Positions 1-12,929 of a stretch of DNA of 64,000 nt are shown here, one piece after another. The notes beneath the pieces were generated by a model. It was not told the origin of the DNA, did not search any database, and saw only the letters and a list, made by a program, of their open reading frames with translations. Both the position numbers and the translations under genes were made by a program. How positions within the stretch are numbered: position 1 is the first letter of the stretch; the number at the start of each line of letters is the position of its first letter. Origin of the DNA: Scortum barcoo (taxonomy: Eukaryota > Chordata > Actinopteri > Centrarchiformes > Terapontidae); assembly GCA_023238725.1 (NCBI GenBank), contig CM041538.1, positions 8,864,880-8,928,879 of the forward strand. The letters are read 5' to 3'.

Positions 1-2061
1 ATAGAAAAAAACATGGTTTTCACATGGCCTCTCTTCAGTGAATGGTCCTTAGTTAGTTAGTTTGTTTAGAAAGTATTTTGTTATCTTTGTACTGTACTTA
101 ATTTGTCCATGACCTACTGTTTTGTGTTGTTTGCCATTCAGATCAGTGGTGGACTCAGCCTATCTGAGGGACACGGGTAAAAAAAAAATAAAAAAGGCCA
201 CCAGTTACATGCGGTGCTGAAACTGTACAGAAGGTCGTGATACATTTCAGAGAAACAAGAACAACCTTTATGATGCTGCATTGAGGGCACCCATTAGTGC
301 ACTTCACATTGCATTTTCTGGGGTCACTATCATCATGTTTTCTTGCATGTTGGGCTTTCACAGGGGGCACCATGTTTTTTCAAACAAAGGGAGGGCACTT
401 TTGCAACCTTTTTTTCAAACATGAGAGCACTAAGGGGACAATCAACCAACAAAGACAGAGCAAGTGTGGCTAAAGAACATGGTCTTATATCGACCATTCA
501 ATGGTTTTTAATAATGGAATTTAATTCTCATTCTGGTTATCAGGAGCCCTCGGTGACATTGTACTAATTTGACCTGTGCTGTGTTGGACTGATAATCATT
601 TAAAAACAGCAGCATTGTCTAGTGATTAAAATGCAGCCAGTGCAGACTGAAATGCTGACGCAGATGGACTCAAGCCACTCTCAAGGCCCTTTGCGAGTGG
701 CTCTCTGACATTGCATGGGGAGGAGTGAGTGAAAGGAAGTGGATGTTTGGCTAGAGGTGCTGGGTGTTGTTGACCAACAAAACAAATCGTGTTTTAGGGA
801 GTTTCCCGATTATAGATAAAGCCATTTGTTTTATGTGTCTGGAAAAACTCCTGAAGATGAAGCGTTTCATTGTGATTGCTTTATGGGAGAACATTTTATT
901 GCTGTTGCTCTCTTCATGCCAAATCTCCTATCTATTTCCACACAATTGAATAGACTTCCCCTGTCATCATTTTAATGTAATTATACAGCTCTGTGACGCA
1001 GTAATGTGCTCTGACTGCCTCATCATAAACCACTATCCAAACTCCTTTCACTGCATGTAGTGACTTGATCAACGGGAACATTTTGCTACATGCTCTGTCT
1101 GATGCAATAACAGTTACAGATATTGCTACTTTGGTGTGTGTGTGGTGTGTGTGTGTGGGAATAGGAATGTGTATCTTGCATGCCAAGACACAGACATTGC
1201 TGTTGGGGTGTGTAGATTTCACACAGGAAGCAAAAACATTTTATATTTACTTTCAGTACTGTCATTTCCTGCTCTATTGCTTCCTTCCATAGAAAAGAAG
1301 ACGCAACAGACAATGAGATGATTTCCTGCCAGGCACATTGGCTCCACCCTTTAAACCAGCCTTGTGACAGAAATGCAGAAAATGTATCAGATTTCACCTC
1401 CACATGATTAGTCACTCTGCACAGAGCTGGCCTGCTGTAAATTGTACATCTGTAAAGCTGCATGATGTTTTCAAAGCACGTCAGGTGTCATGCAGGTCAG
1501 CTTTCTAGCTGCAGTGGTCAGCAGAGTTTTGCTCTCCTACTGGCAGTTTAAAAATAGTGGCCTCCCCTTTAGCTCGGCCACTTCACGAGCATGGGTTAAA
1601 TGTAACCGCAGCTGTGGTGGAAACTGACAATGGCATTATAATAATAACATTTACAGGCATTTAAAAGCTGTTTTAAATAGATGGGCTGTTGCTGGGGTTT
1701 GTTGCTGTTTGCCTCTGAAACGACAGTGGGTCTTTTGTGGTGGATGTGATTGTCACTTTTTTTGTGACAGGTGCAGCCACAGCTAGTTCAATACTACAAT
1801 AGACTCTCATTTAGCTGTTTTTGATCTCCTCGGGGAAATCCCAAGCTCTTTAGCTGCTATATGCTCCACAAGTTTCCACCAGTTAGGTGCTAACTATGTC
1901 TGTTTGCCCTGAGCAGGTACTCTGCAGTGGCTTTTCAGAGCTGAAAACATTATGAAAGCGGTGACAGGGAACAAAAACAATAAAACTATGGTCCAGACAT
2001 GTCATTTTTTCAGGAGCTGAAAGATGCTAAAATGCTCTGTACAGATGAGGGGAACAGCGTA
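1..2061. other. non-coding flank, nothing recognised
   Basis: No coding exon with splice signals and recognisable similarity. It contains short TG runs near 1135-1160 and A/T homopolymers. Open frames here are short and uncharacterised. Confidence 0.5.
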
Positions 2062-2318
2062 CTGGAGGTCCTCGGTTTACGACGTCCTCGACCTATGGTG
2101 TTTCGTGGTTACGTCGCCACCTCCCATACATTTATTAAGAAAGTCTTGTTCCATCATTCCGACATACTGCGACGTTAAAACAGATTTCGCGCGGGAACTA
2201 GTTGGCAATACACCATATTGGATTGTGCTCCAGTCTTATGTGAGTTCAGACTTACGGCGAAAATCACGTTACGTCGCGCCGTAGGAAAGGAATTCCGATG
2301 TAAGTCGAGGACCCCCTG
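2062..2318. mobile_element. Tigger/pogo-like MITE (257 bp, TA target duplication)
   Basis: Left end CTGGAGGTCCTCGGTTTAC is matched in inverse at the right end (read on the - strand, CAGGGGGTCCTCGACTTAC), with TA on both sides (2060-2061, 2319-2320). The body is unusually CpG-rich (TTACGACGTCC, TTACGTCGCC). The termini resemble pogo/Tigger-class DNA transposons in style; there is no transposase, so it is a non-autonomous copy. Confidence 0.75.
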
Positions 2319-2320
2319 TA

Positions 2321-4779
2321 ATTCTCTGTGCTCATCATGATGAGCGATTTCTTTCACTTTACACATAAACGTGAACCATTGTATCCAAAATTGTTGCACA
2401 ACCGCTGTAGTGTGCGGACACTTGGTCACCTTAATAAACTTTACAGCTTGATATTCTGTTACAGTTTTTATATTGTTCCCTCCCCTTATTTCCCTGATAA
2501 ACAGAGCAGGGTTTTATCCCACAGAGTTTATTTGGCCTGGTCAGGACCAGTTTAGGGTTGGGGCCGCTGCTTCAAACGGTGTGGCGTTGCAACTCAAAGG
2601 CAGCTCGTGGCAAGAGTGCGTCAGAGGAATTATGGGAGTTAACACACACAGGCACAGGCAGCATAGAAAGGCCCTCTGTACCTTGACTACTGGGGAAAAC
2701 TTGAGGCCACAGCTGACAGAACGTAGGCTTGTCACCAAGCTCTTGTTTCTCTAAGGCTCTGTGAAATCCCTTTGTGCACCACAGCTGCAAATACACCCAT
2801 CCAGTCCATGTAGGTGCACGCAAAAATAGGGATGGCTCACGTCCAGTAAAAATCTAATCCCCATCCATGTTCACGGTGCACACACACACCTGCAGATACA
2901 CAGAGGAGAGCAAACTACTTCGCTGTGTATTCTGACACCGTGTGTCAGAAATAGCCCCTCATGCCCGGAGACATGCTGCCCCACATAAAGCTCTCAACAT
3001 GTCAGTCCCCGGCCTGCTCCTCACAAACATGCTCAGGATATCAGCTGAAAGACAAACTTTCTTTGCCATGTTGTGCCTTTGGAGGTCTCCTGGTTTGGGG
3101 CAGCTGGTGAGTAATTTCTCTCATTTCATAATACGTGGAACAAAAGCGAATGAGGCGAATGTCACCCTACACGAGCTGCCCACGGTGACTCACACCTGAC
3201 TTCACAGTTGTCAACACTGCCAGTTTATCGCTTGTCGTTTGAGTCCTTGAGTCTCTGGAGTTGTTGTGTTGCCGTTTGTTTCTGAGGGTATTTGGCAAAC
3301 TCGGCTGGCTCTTTAGTCATTTATTCTGTCACGGCAAAACAGCAGTTTCCCCTCCCTCAGTCTTTCTATATGACGCTCTGTCTCCTTTTCTCTGATTCAT
3401 GACCCCAAACTCTTTGTTATGTATCTGCTCCTCTTTTCCTCAACATTGTTATTCTACTTCCAGACTTTTTTGGTTTTGGTTTCATATTTTAACGAGGCAG
3501 TACAAAATGAACCAGGACATGATCATCAGTTTTGAATCTTTTCCTCTTGTCAGAAATCACAGGTGAAGGCGAAGTTATTTTTTAGAATGAATTCCTTTGT
3601 CTGTACAGTCCTTAAAAATCCATTCATAATTATTGGAATCAGTTCATTCTTCTTTCTCTCTTATGACATGGAGTCATGTGTAATGTGTAGCATTGCTTAT
3701 TATCAGACAAAAAAACAGGGGCGGAAACCTACCCTGCTTCTCCAGCGTTCAAACACTGTTCTATAAACCCTTCTAAAGCCACCTTATTAACATATTTATC
3801 TGATCTGCAAAAAAATGTGTTTAAAAGTGGGGATTTCACAAGGCTTTATGTGCCTTGTACTCGTGTACTGTTTCTCAGTCACGAGCAGTGGCTTCCTGGA
3901 GTCTTCTTGACAGGTTCATTAGTAAATTGTAAAGCTTCAGGTCGAAATATGTTTAACATTTGAACAGAACCAAGCTAAAATAACTGTCTAATGGCTCATA
4001 TTGTATTTAACAGACAGATATTCTAGGCATAAAGGAAATACTAATATTTCCAAAAATGTCAAAGTAGTCCAGAGGTTACTGATAGCGATATGCTCATTTT
4101 CCCCAAAGGCTAAACGTTGATCTTTTCCTTTAAAATATCTCAGTGTGGAGCTTTTATTGAAGCTCTATCCACATCCGAACAGACCAAATTTAGCTTTCTG
4201 TATTCTGACCTTCGGTCGATATCATAAATGTTCTGTCTGCAGATAGAGGACAGTGTCAAAAACACATCCACTTACTGAGAATCTGGCTTTGATATATTTC
4301 AGTTCTGTGCATGAGGTCATTTTTTCACAACAGTGAAAACAGCCCTCATGTTCAGAGTGAGGGGATTCACTTAAACGCAGCAAGCTGAGAACAGTTGCTT
4401 TGGCCACAGACACATTTCAGCCGAGCCTCGGGCTACAGCTGACCAGGATGGCCTCGATCGACAGCTAGATTCTCACATGCAGGGACCCAGGTTTTCCAAT
4501 CTGTATCAGAGCTAACAGCCTCTGTCCATTTGCAGGGGGCATTTTACTGACCGCATGGGTTATTCAAGCAAGGAGTGCAATCGAGAGTGAGTATGATCGC
4601 AGAGATCTCCATGGAGATGAGGGACTTCTGTACTGTGTTGTTTGCACAGTTGGACCTCTAGGGCTGAATTTACACAGGAGCTAGAAGAGTAAATGATTTT
4701 TAACCCAGTGCTAATCCAGTTGATCTTCAGGTCCACACTTAAGGCAGGGCTGTAGGTACCAGTTACCTCACTATTTTTT
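2321..4779. other. non-coding, nothing recognised
   Basis: No exon or clear repeat recognised. Short ORFs up to 93 codons overlap on both strands without similarity I know. Confidence 0.45.
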
Positions 4780-5115
4780 CTGGGAATCTGAGGAGTCTAG
4801 CAACCTGGAGCTAAGTTAACATGATGCAGTTAAAAACTTTGTTTTTATTCCTATTCTGTATATCTGAAGGAAAAGACTGTAAACAGGGCAAGCTTGTCAA
4901 AGGTAAAAAAAAAACTATAAGCCTATAAGCACCTCTAGAGTTCACTAAGGGGCCTAGTTAGTTACCTCAGGGCAGAGCCAGGTGAGCTGTTTCTGCTGTT
5001 TCCAGTCTTTATGCTATGTTAAGTTAGTCGGCTATTGGCAGAAACTTCACAATACAAGAGTGTTATCAATCTTCTCATGAAACTCTCCTTAAGCCAGTAA
5101 GCCAACAAGTTTCTT
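4780..5115. repeat. teleost interspersed repeat, rearranged copy
   Basis: Contains phrases of a widespread fish repeat: AGCACCTCTAGAGTTCACTAA in one orientation, then TTTCCAGTCTTTATGCTATG and CAATCTTCTCATGAAACTCT in the other. The copy seems internally inverted. Related copies lie near 12930-13600, 41235-41660, 56375-56600 and 58720-58840. Confidence 0.55.
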
Positions 5116-5484
5116 TTGCTTTGAATACAATTCCTTTTAGGCCAACAGAATAATTAAATACAAAATAAAACAAAAATAAGGCATAAATAAAACAGAAAAG
5201 TTTATTTCATGTTTGCATTTCCTAATTCCTGGGAATGCGTATGTAATCTCTTGTCGATAACAGGGAACACGAGTAAAAGGTTTGTGTTAGCTGAGCTAAT
5301 AAGCAGTTGTTGAATTTCCTTGAAATAACCACAATAAACAACAAAATTGCAGGAATATAATTTAAACACAAAAGTTGGACATCTTGCATTCGGATATAAA
5401 ATTGGAAATACAGTCAGATGTTGATGATGAATTGATTGAATGATTCATTTCTTTTAAATGACTGATGCTAAATGGGAGAAAAAA

Positions 5485-5655
5485 ACATTTACCCATCTAT
5501 TCTCTATACCTGTTTATTGCTATTCAAGGTCACAGGGAGCTGTAGGAAGGGCCTATGTACCAGTAATGTCATTCACATTCAAAGAGGGAAAGTTTCCACT
5601 TTAGGCTACATGTCCTTGGACTGAGTGCACTTTACCCCTGGGGGAAACAAATATC
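5485..5655 (-). repeat. diverged SINE/LINE-tail type repeat
   Basis: CCATCTATTCTCTATACCTG, CAAGGTCACAGGGAGCTG and TCCTTGGACTGAG resemble, in degenerate form, the repeat seen more clearly at 15461-15755 and 29272-29505. Confidence 0.4.
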
Positions 5656-6074
5656 ATTTCCTGTCACGGTGAGCTCAGGTTCAGGGTTTTAAGAAGAACC
5701 TTTTAAAACTTTACTGTGCATGAAGCTCTGCAGGCCAAACAGATATGAGTGTTTCATGTTTTTGTGCAGTGTGCTTAGGTCCATTTCCCTTACTGGTCTG
5801 GCTGATCTGAGCTTAGCACATCGTGACAAATGTTCTGGAGCTGCAGAGGCTGTCAACAAACTACTTTGCCTCACTTGCTGTTTTGTGCATTATGATAATG
5901 CTTTTAGAGGTACAACAGTGCAAATATACTAAGGAGAACACTTATTTTTATATTAAAATAGCTACATCACAGGCTTCCAGTAAAATGAAATTCTCCACTT
6001 CGGTTCATTTAGTGCAGTACTCTTTCCATTTCCCCTCATTATGGCTGCTCTCTTTATTGTTACCCTCTTACAAA

Positions 6075-6857
6075 CAGAAAAATAAAGGTGCTAAGTGGAA
6101 CCAAAAATGGTTCTTTGGCGTGATGGCATAGAATAACCTTTTTCAGTTCAACCTTTTAATAAGAGCTTCTATTAAGAACCATTTCTGCAAGTGTGTATGT
6201 GTCTTTTGGGCGTGTGTGTCCATGGGCTTGTGTCATGTGGTCATAAATTCCTGCTTCATATTTATATTGTAATCTGTATTGGACTAAAATGTATTTGTTT
6301 CCACCATCAGTCACCTAACCACCCAAACAACTGAGAGATGTGGTTTTCTATTTTACACAGAGCTGCAACATTTAGTTGATAAGTAGACATCTAGTCTGAT
6401 AATAGGACTTGATAAGTAATTTTAAACAAATGTATTCAAATGTAAGAAATCGCTCCATTTCTGGGTCTTACAAATAGGCTACATTTAATTATTTTTTGTT
6501 AATCAGACAGAACAACATATTTCAAAATGTCAACTTGGGATTTGGGAAAATGTGATGGACATTTTCATTTTTCACTGTTTTCTGTTGTTTTATAGATCAA
6601 ATGATTATCAATTAATTGAGAAAATCATCTGAAGCTTAATTGACAGTGAAAATAATCATTAGTTGCAGCAATAATTTCATACTATTACCCACCTCCAAAT
6701 AGCTTGACGATTAATAAAATGAAGAAACCTTAGTACTCAAAAGAACCACAGTAAGTACATGAAGAACCATCCCCTATATAAAGAGGTTCTTCAACTGGTG
6801 ACAGCTTCTTGTAGAACCTTCTGAAGAACCATTTACTTAAGAACCATTATTTTTCTG
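6075..6857. mobile_element. inverted-repeat DNA element with 'AAGAACC' arms
   Basis: Left end CAGAAAAATAAAGGTGC is mirrored at the right end (on the - strand, CAGAAAAATAATGGTTC). Both arms are rich in GGTTCTT/AAGAACC, a signature of a common teleost non-autonomous DNA transposon. The interior is AT-rich and holds a second element at 6361-6670. Confidence 0.6.
6361..6670. mobile_element. nested hAT-like MITE
   Basis: Starts AGCTGCAACATTTAGTTGAT and ends ATAATCATTAGTTGCAGCA, giving imperfect terminal inverted repeats around GCTGCAAC. The internal phrases (TTATCAATTAATTGAG, GATTTTC-like) match a very common fish element. It lies inside the larger element at 6075-6857. Confidence 0.65.
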
Positions 6858-7010
6858 AGTGTACTCTCACCATTGTTGCTTTTCTTGCACTAATTCACCC
6901 TCTATTCCTATTTAGCTTAATTATTGTTATGTGCTCTTTTGTATTTTGTGGTGAGCTGTTTTATTCAGGAACATGAAAATACGCAGAAATGCACACATGA
7001 ACATGCATTT

Positions 7011-7014
7011 GCAC

Positions 7015-7064
<50 letters not shown>
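7011..7064. repeat. (CA)n microsatellite
   Basis: Nearly uninterrupted CA dinucleotides for about 54 bp. It explains the His-Thr and Cys-Val runs in the overlapping open frames. Confidence 0.98.
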
Positions 7065-7066
<2 letters not shown>

Positions 7067-8455
7067 GACTGAGTGCTCCTCAGATGTACTTGTACTTATG
7101 TACTTGTACCCTGTACTTATGCCCCCACGTGCGCTAACTTGAAGCGAGAAAGGCAGATAAATGACCACCGAACAACCAATCAGTGAGAAAACTCCCCATC
7201 CCTACTTTGTCACGACAGTTTACACGACAAAGACACGTAAACAGAAGAAGACCATTGACTTCAGCTTTGATGTGGCAAGAATAAAAGTTGGGCTAGTAAA
7301 GGTGAGAAAGATGAGCTAATATAAACTGGCAATTCATAATGCCTTCGGGCTGCATTTAAACAACTCAAACCACATTTAACAGACACAGAAAACATTTGAA
7401 TGGAAAATAAACATAACAACACGGCTGATTCTATGGCCCCAGTCAGGGGAGTTTGTTTCAGTGAGGGCAGATGGAGCGTCTCATTCAGAAAAACACTATA
7501 CACTTTATAGCACATTCAAATTCACTTCCCCCGCCAGTCTTTATAACCCCAGAGCCTTCATTTAGAAAAGAGCGTTTGGCTGAAAGTGCCGAAGTGACTC
7601 TCTGCTAAGATGATGCAGTGGGATATTAAGGTAGAGAACAGCGGTATGACTTAAAGAGAGGGAGCCGCCTGGACGTTATTGCCTGTTGCTTGACTGATGC
7701 AGGCGTCATTGGTGTGGGTGGTTTCTGAAGGAAAATATCAAATCACACACAGGCACAGGTTGGTTAGGGAGCTGTGGGCATTATGTAGAAATGTGAGACT
7801 CCCAGTGGTTTGATAAAAAACCAAACCCTTGCATTTCTACATCCCTCTGCTCTCTTCGCTTTCTGTCAATCATAATTCACCAAAGACATTTGGAACAGCT
7901 TATTTGATGGTGCAGGTTCTGGTCTTTGGTTTGTACTCGGATTAGACCAGTGTGAGTTTTGGAAGGCTACCTGTGTCATTAGTTTTTTCAAACAATATTT
8001 CTCTAAAGTTGACTTTTTTTATCACTGACTCTGAAACCATTCGACAAAACAACACATTTAGTTCTTCTTCATCCATGTTTGTTGTCGTCTGTTCATTTCT
8101 GAGCAGTCTATCCCTACATTACATCCCATCCAAAGCTGCTGTCCTATACACTAGGCAGGGTGAAATGCAGAAACAAAAATCATAATAACAGCACTAATCA
8201 GCATGAGTGTTATTTATCGGTGTTTATTATTAATTTAGTCATTAATAAATTTACTCTTGAATTGAATTTGCTTTGATAAAGACATGAATGGAGCATTGTG
8301 TTAATTCAGGCAGAACGCTGATGCACGTGCATCGGCTGATAGTTTCTTCATTCATACTTCACCGTCAGCATTCACCAGTTGCTTGGCTACCAGATGACTA
8401 GAAACATCCAATCATATCTATGCACAGGGGACCAGACAGCTGCAATAATGTGACA
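7065..8455. other. non-coding, nothing recognised
   Basis: No recognisable exon, RNA gene or clear repeat. Confidence 0.45.
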
Positions 8456-8722
8456 CTATAACTCACCAAACATTGTACATAAACCTGCTGATAATAACTT
8501 TGTGCAATAATCTGTTTGTGGAATATCCTCATTCTTCACTAATCTGTGCAATAAGCAGCATTTATATCTATATTTGTCTTTATTCTATTTGTTGTATATA
8601 TTCTGTTACTGTACATATTCTGTTTATTGTATATTTATTTCTAATGTGTTCTCTGTATCAGAGCAGCTGGAACACTAAATTTCCTCTTGGGATAGATAAA
8701 GTATTATGATTCTGATTTATTG
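8456..8722 (+). repeat. retroposon 3' tail
   Basis: TTTGTGCAATAATCTG, AATCTGTGCAATAAGC, then AAATTTCCTCTTGGGATAGA and TAAAGTATTATGATTCTGAT: this series is typical of the 3' ends of teleost LINE/SINE copies. The exact family is not assigned. Confidence 0.55.
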
Positions 8723-9489
8723 CTGATTATGTTTAAATTGTCAAAAATGGAGCACCAAATCCAATTTTTTAATCATGTCCTATAAATGATCAACTTCATA
8801 TTGTCAGTCTGTCAAATACTGTGAATTTCAAATTATAGAAACCTTGATCACTCTCAACTCTCACTAGTTTGATTCAAATGCCATTTTTGTGGATAAATGA
8901 ACAAAACCTGTGACAAATGAATCTTTGAAATTTAAAAAAATTGTTGTGGAATTTCTAAAACATGGCAACAACCAAAAAACCATCACTGGAGTTTGGACGA
9001 ACCAAAGCTTGGTCCTCTGAGAAACATGTCTCCTGCTGAATGCAGGTAGGGTCATCAAAAGCAGCAGGAAGGGAACAATTAGTTAAAATTGTCCGCCAAT
9101 TCTTCTAAAACCCTCAGTCACATACTTATATCGGTGTCATCGCAGTACTACTACGCAGCCTCCATCCGCCACCAGATGACAGTCCCTTAACCCGATGCCC
9201 GAGCTATATTGCTTTATTGTGCTGGGTGAAAGGCGATGGCTCACCAGGTTTTAGATAATAAAATCTGATGACGCAAATGCTTGGTGTTAGGACACCTCAG
9301 CACTTTCTCTCTTTCAGGCTTTCTTACTAATTCTTTCCATATTTCTTTTTTTCCCCCAGAAAAAAAAGATGGAAAGCCGAGACATAGTCCCTCATAATTG
9401 TATTCATCTCTCAAAGGAGAAAGTGAGAGTGGAGCTGCGTGAGTGTGTGAGCACATAATCTGCTCGGTGTGGAATAAGTGACAGAACGA

Positions 9490-9491
<2 letters not shown>

Positions 9492-9530
<39 letters not shown>
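9492..9530. repeat. (TG)n microsatellite
   Basis: About 39 bp of pure TG. Confidence 0.98.
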
Positions 9531-9533
<3 letters not shown>

Positions 9534-10271
9534 AAACAAGGTGGAGTTCGTTCCCCTGGGAAGAGACTGGGACTGCGGTTTTATGAGTGACTCCATTGTC
9601 CTTTGAGGGTGTGATTATAGCAGTGTAGAAGACAAGCTGAGAGTCAATACAGCGCTGTCATTTCATCGCATCATCGCGCGCACACTGCTGCAGAGTGTGT
9701 GCTGACGTGGGTTAACACCAGAGTGATACAGAGAGCGGGAGAGAGGGAGAGAAAGGAGGCAAAGACCGCGAGATGAATAAGAAATGCTCATCTCAGGCCT
9801 CAGGCTCTCTGCTTTGATCTCCGATGCCCACAGACCTTCATCTTTAAGCCTCACTGGTGTCACTGCCAGATGTTACCCACTCACATCTGGCACTAATGTG
9901 TGTTGTTCACGTGTTGTGCATCCACAGATCCCCAACAGCCCGGCTCCTTGTGGTTCCCAGGCCTATTTGAGGCTTTGTGCCAGCAGATGAGCACTGTCAC
10001 TAATAAGAGTCATTAAATCTATTAGCTGCGGCTGCCTCGTTAACTCCTGTGAGACACAAGGGTTGCGAACTAGAGCTGTTTTTGAGAACACACATACACA
10101 CACGTGCACACACACAGCGGTTGGGTTTGGTGGGTTTATTGTGTCATAAATACGCACATGACCTCAATTCGGCTCCAGTTGTGTTGTAACACACAGGCGA
10201 ATGTCCATGAGAGAAACAGAGAAGGAGGAGGAGGAGGGGAGGACAAGTGAACGAAAAACAGTAGAGAAGGG

Positions 10272-10470
10272 CTGCACTACTGATTATTGATTCATTCCTT
10301 GATTGTTTTTTTCAATCATTTAGTCTACAAAATATATCTTAAAAATCATTCTTCTTCAAATTCCTTGTTTTGTTCAATCATAGATATTTAATTAAATTCA
10401 TATAAAACAGAAAGACTTACAGATAAATGAATATAGTTGTTTCACCTTTTGTCCATTTAAATATTCACAT
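10272..10470 (+). repeat. partial hAT-like MITE copy
   Basis: GGGCTGCACTACTGATTATT, TTGATTGTTTTTTTCAATC and ATAAAACAGAAAGACTTAC resemble the element at 6361-6670 and the copy at 28676-28860; diverged and without a clear right end. Confidence 0.4.
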
Positions 10471-11697
10471 AATATATAATATTTTGGACAAAGAGCACTA
10501 TTTATAATGATTAGAGGGAAAACTGAGAGAAGAGGCTAAATGTACATAGTAAAAAAATGTCAGTAACTATGGACAGTCTAATGTTTTTTTTCCATATGGT
10601 GGTTTTGCCTCAGTCTTCCCTGACTCACTCTGTTTTTTCCCCTCTGCTTCTCTGACACTTTCCCCACCTGTCTCTTCCCTCACAAGACTTGATGTTTGGC
10701 AGGTGCTGTGTCTTGTGTGCAGCCCTGCAACTGGAAATCTTTCCTCTTAATTCAATGAACAGTCACTGAACAGTGGAAAAGTACCATATTTGGTAAAATG
10801 ATGGTCCAAACAGAATCCAAATTGAGCAGTTTAAAGCAAGATTTTACCCTGCCCAATTTGGATAAAAAACCCATTGTACACTACTGACCAGACAAAGTAA
10901 ACAACTAGTAATTGAAGCTAGTTCCAAGAGTTGGTGAGGACCAATAACAAAGCTAAAGGAGAGTGAAGGTTGGACTTACATTCATCAGGTGGCCAGTGAC
11001 TCTAAATAAAAGCTAATGTTGCTCACAAACAGCTGGATGCAGAAACAAGCAACTGATAGCTGACAAAGGTGCCATATTAACTTAAAAAGTGTTAGTGCAG
11101 GTTTCCACTGATAGGATATTGAGGGGAAAAACTATGAACTTAACATTTAACATGCTGACGTCAAGTAAAGTGAACACAGGAGTGATTGGAAAACCCCAAG
11201 TGTCTGTGTTGAAATGCAACAGTGGACTTTTCTTTTAAATTAAGTTTCCTTCAAATTAAAAAGTGTACTAAAACTTTTCACTTTAAGGTCTGTTCATTGT
11301 CGTTTGGAACTTGAGAAATCCTGCAACTGCCTGAATGTAATTTACAGTCAGTGCCCTCTTGGTAGCCAACACAGTCACATGACAGGTAGATTGGACGATG
11401 TCCAGTCTGTACTTTCATCACACAACCTACTGGTTTATGCCAATTTGACAAAATCTTATGAGACCTGGTTCACAGAATGGCATATGTCAGCAGGTTTTAT
11501 TGTTCTCTGGCTGATGTCTCCGAACTATCGGTCTGTGTTGTTTCATAGATATTACCTTCATTACCCAGAAGTCTTGAGAATAGCAGGATCTGCTTTTATT
11601 TCAGCATACATAGCTTTCAAGGAGAAATGTTTTACAGCTGTGCTCTGGAAAAGACATTATTCTCAAACTTTGTCGGCACACACTACTGACTACTGGA

Positions 11698-11768
11698 TTC
11701 TTGTTAATGCTATGCATTGACTTCACCATCATATAGATGATGACATCAATGCATGGCATTAACAAGAA
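11698..11768. other. 71-nt hairpin
   Basis: TTCTTGTTAATGCTATGCAT on the left pairs with ATGCATGGCATTAACAAGAA on the right. The 33-position arms have the first 23 positions paired (one G.T), three mismatches further in, and a 5-nt loop. It may be a MITE remnant or a small-RNA hairpin; nothing identifies it. Confidence 0.6.
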
Positions 11769-12235
11769 CTTGTACTCAGACTGAAACTGATACTCTATGA
11801 CTATGAGTCTATGACTATGTCTTTAAGATAAAAAATTAGGAGGTTTTGGAAATAGTCATGAGTGTTTGCTTGGTCCATTTTCATGTTTACCTCTGCTCAA
11901 TGGGCCTCAGTCTGAGCACTCGTACTGTACAGCCTGGCTGCTGTTGCATTTCTCAGTAACAAGCATTTTCATAGTGTGACTCTGGGCGAAAGGCCAACAG
12001 AAAGAAAGCATGTCCTGTACATGGAGCTTCCACAAACTTAAAGACACACAGCTTGATGAAATATCTATTCTAATTATGATTATATTTAGATAATAAGATG
12101 CAAATCAGAAGCAAATCATGTCCACAGGCGCCAGGCAGAAAACTTAACTTTAGTTAACCTTCCCATCCTGGTGATGAATGTACAAAAAGACCAAGACATT
12201 TGCATTCACATCCAGTAAATGCGCTGACTTAATAT

Positions 12236-12290
12236 AACAAAATTAATTAATAATTAATTAATTAATTAATTAATAACAAAAACAAATTAA
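12236..12290. repeat. TTAA-rich low-complexity tract
   Basis: Repeated AATTAATTAATT units followed by AACAAAAACAAATTAACAAA. Confidence 0.85.
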
Positions 12291-12929
12291 CAAAATAGGT
12301 GTTTTGAAGTGACCTTTTGCTGACTTGCAGTGGAAAGTACAAGACTAAGTCAAGGCGATGTGTGAATTCCTGTGCATGAACTTGTGAGATACAGAGGAAG
12401 GATTTTTTTTCTTTCAAGCCATTACTATGAATAATGCTGTTTGTAACTGATCAGGACTCTTCTTCTTCCTCTTGCTGCTGAGCATGGAGAGCCTGTATGC
12501 ATACGCTTGTAGCGGCCTGAGCAGCCTGGCCAACAAATATACCAGCTGATATTTCAGCTACCACAGCAAGGAACAAACAAATGATTGTTTAACTCATTTC
12601 AGGGCTGTTTCACTTGCTCTGAATACTTCTGCCTTTTCTCTCATTGGCCTCATCCGTGCAGTCCTCCCAAAGGAAAACGAGCACCAGGAGTAGACTTACT
12701 TTGACTTTCCAGTCATCAGCAGACCAGTAAAGATCCTAGCAGTGGGGATTGACTTTTTCCTCAACGGTGCTGATAAATGAGATAATTGTCTTTGTTAGAC
12801 AGAGCTGCTTGTGATCATTTGCAAGTTATACATGCTGCAGTATCTTTAAATGGCAATGAAAAAGAGAGGCAGAGGCCAGCAGGAAAACATCTTTATTCAC
12901 AGTAACAGGCAACTTCATTCAGAAAGCAT

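Noticed and set aside
11304..11720. 138-codon ORF on the + strand
   Set aside because: No recognised domain, no ATG at its stated start (TTG), no promoter or splice context, and it ends in a hairpin. Probably chance or repeat-derived.
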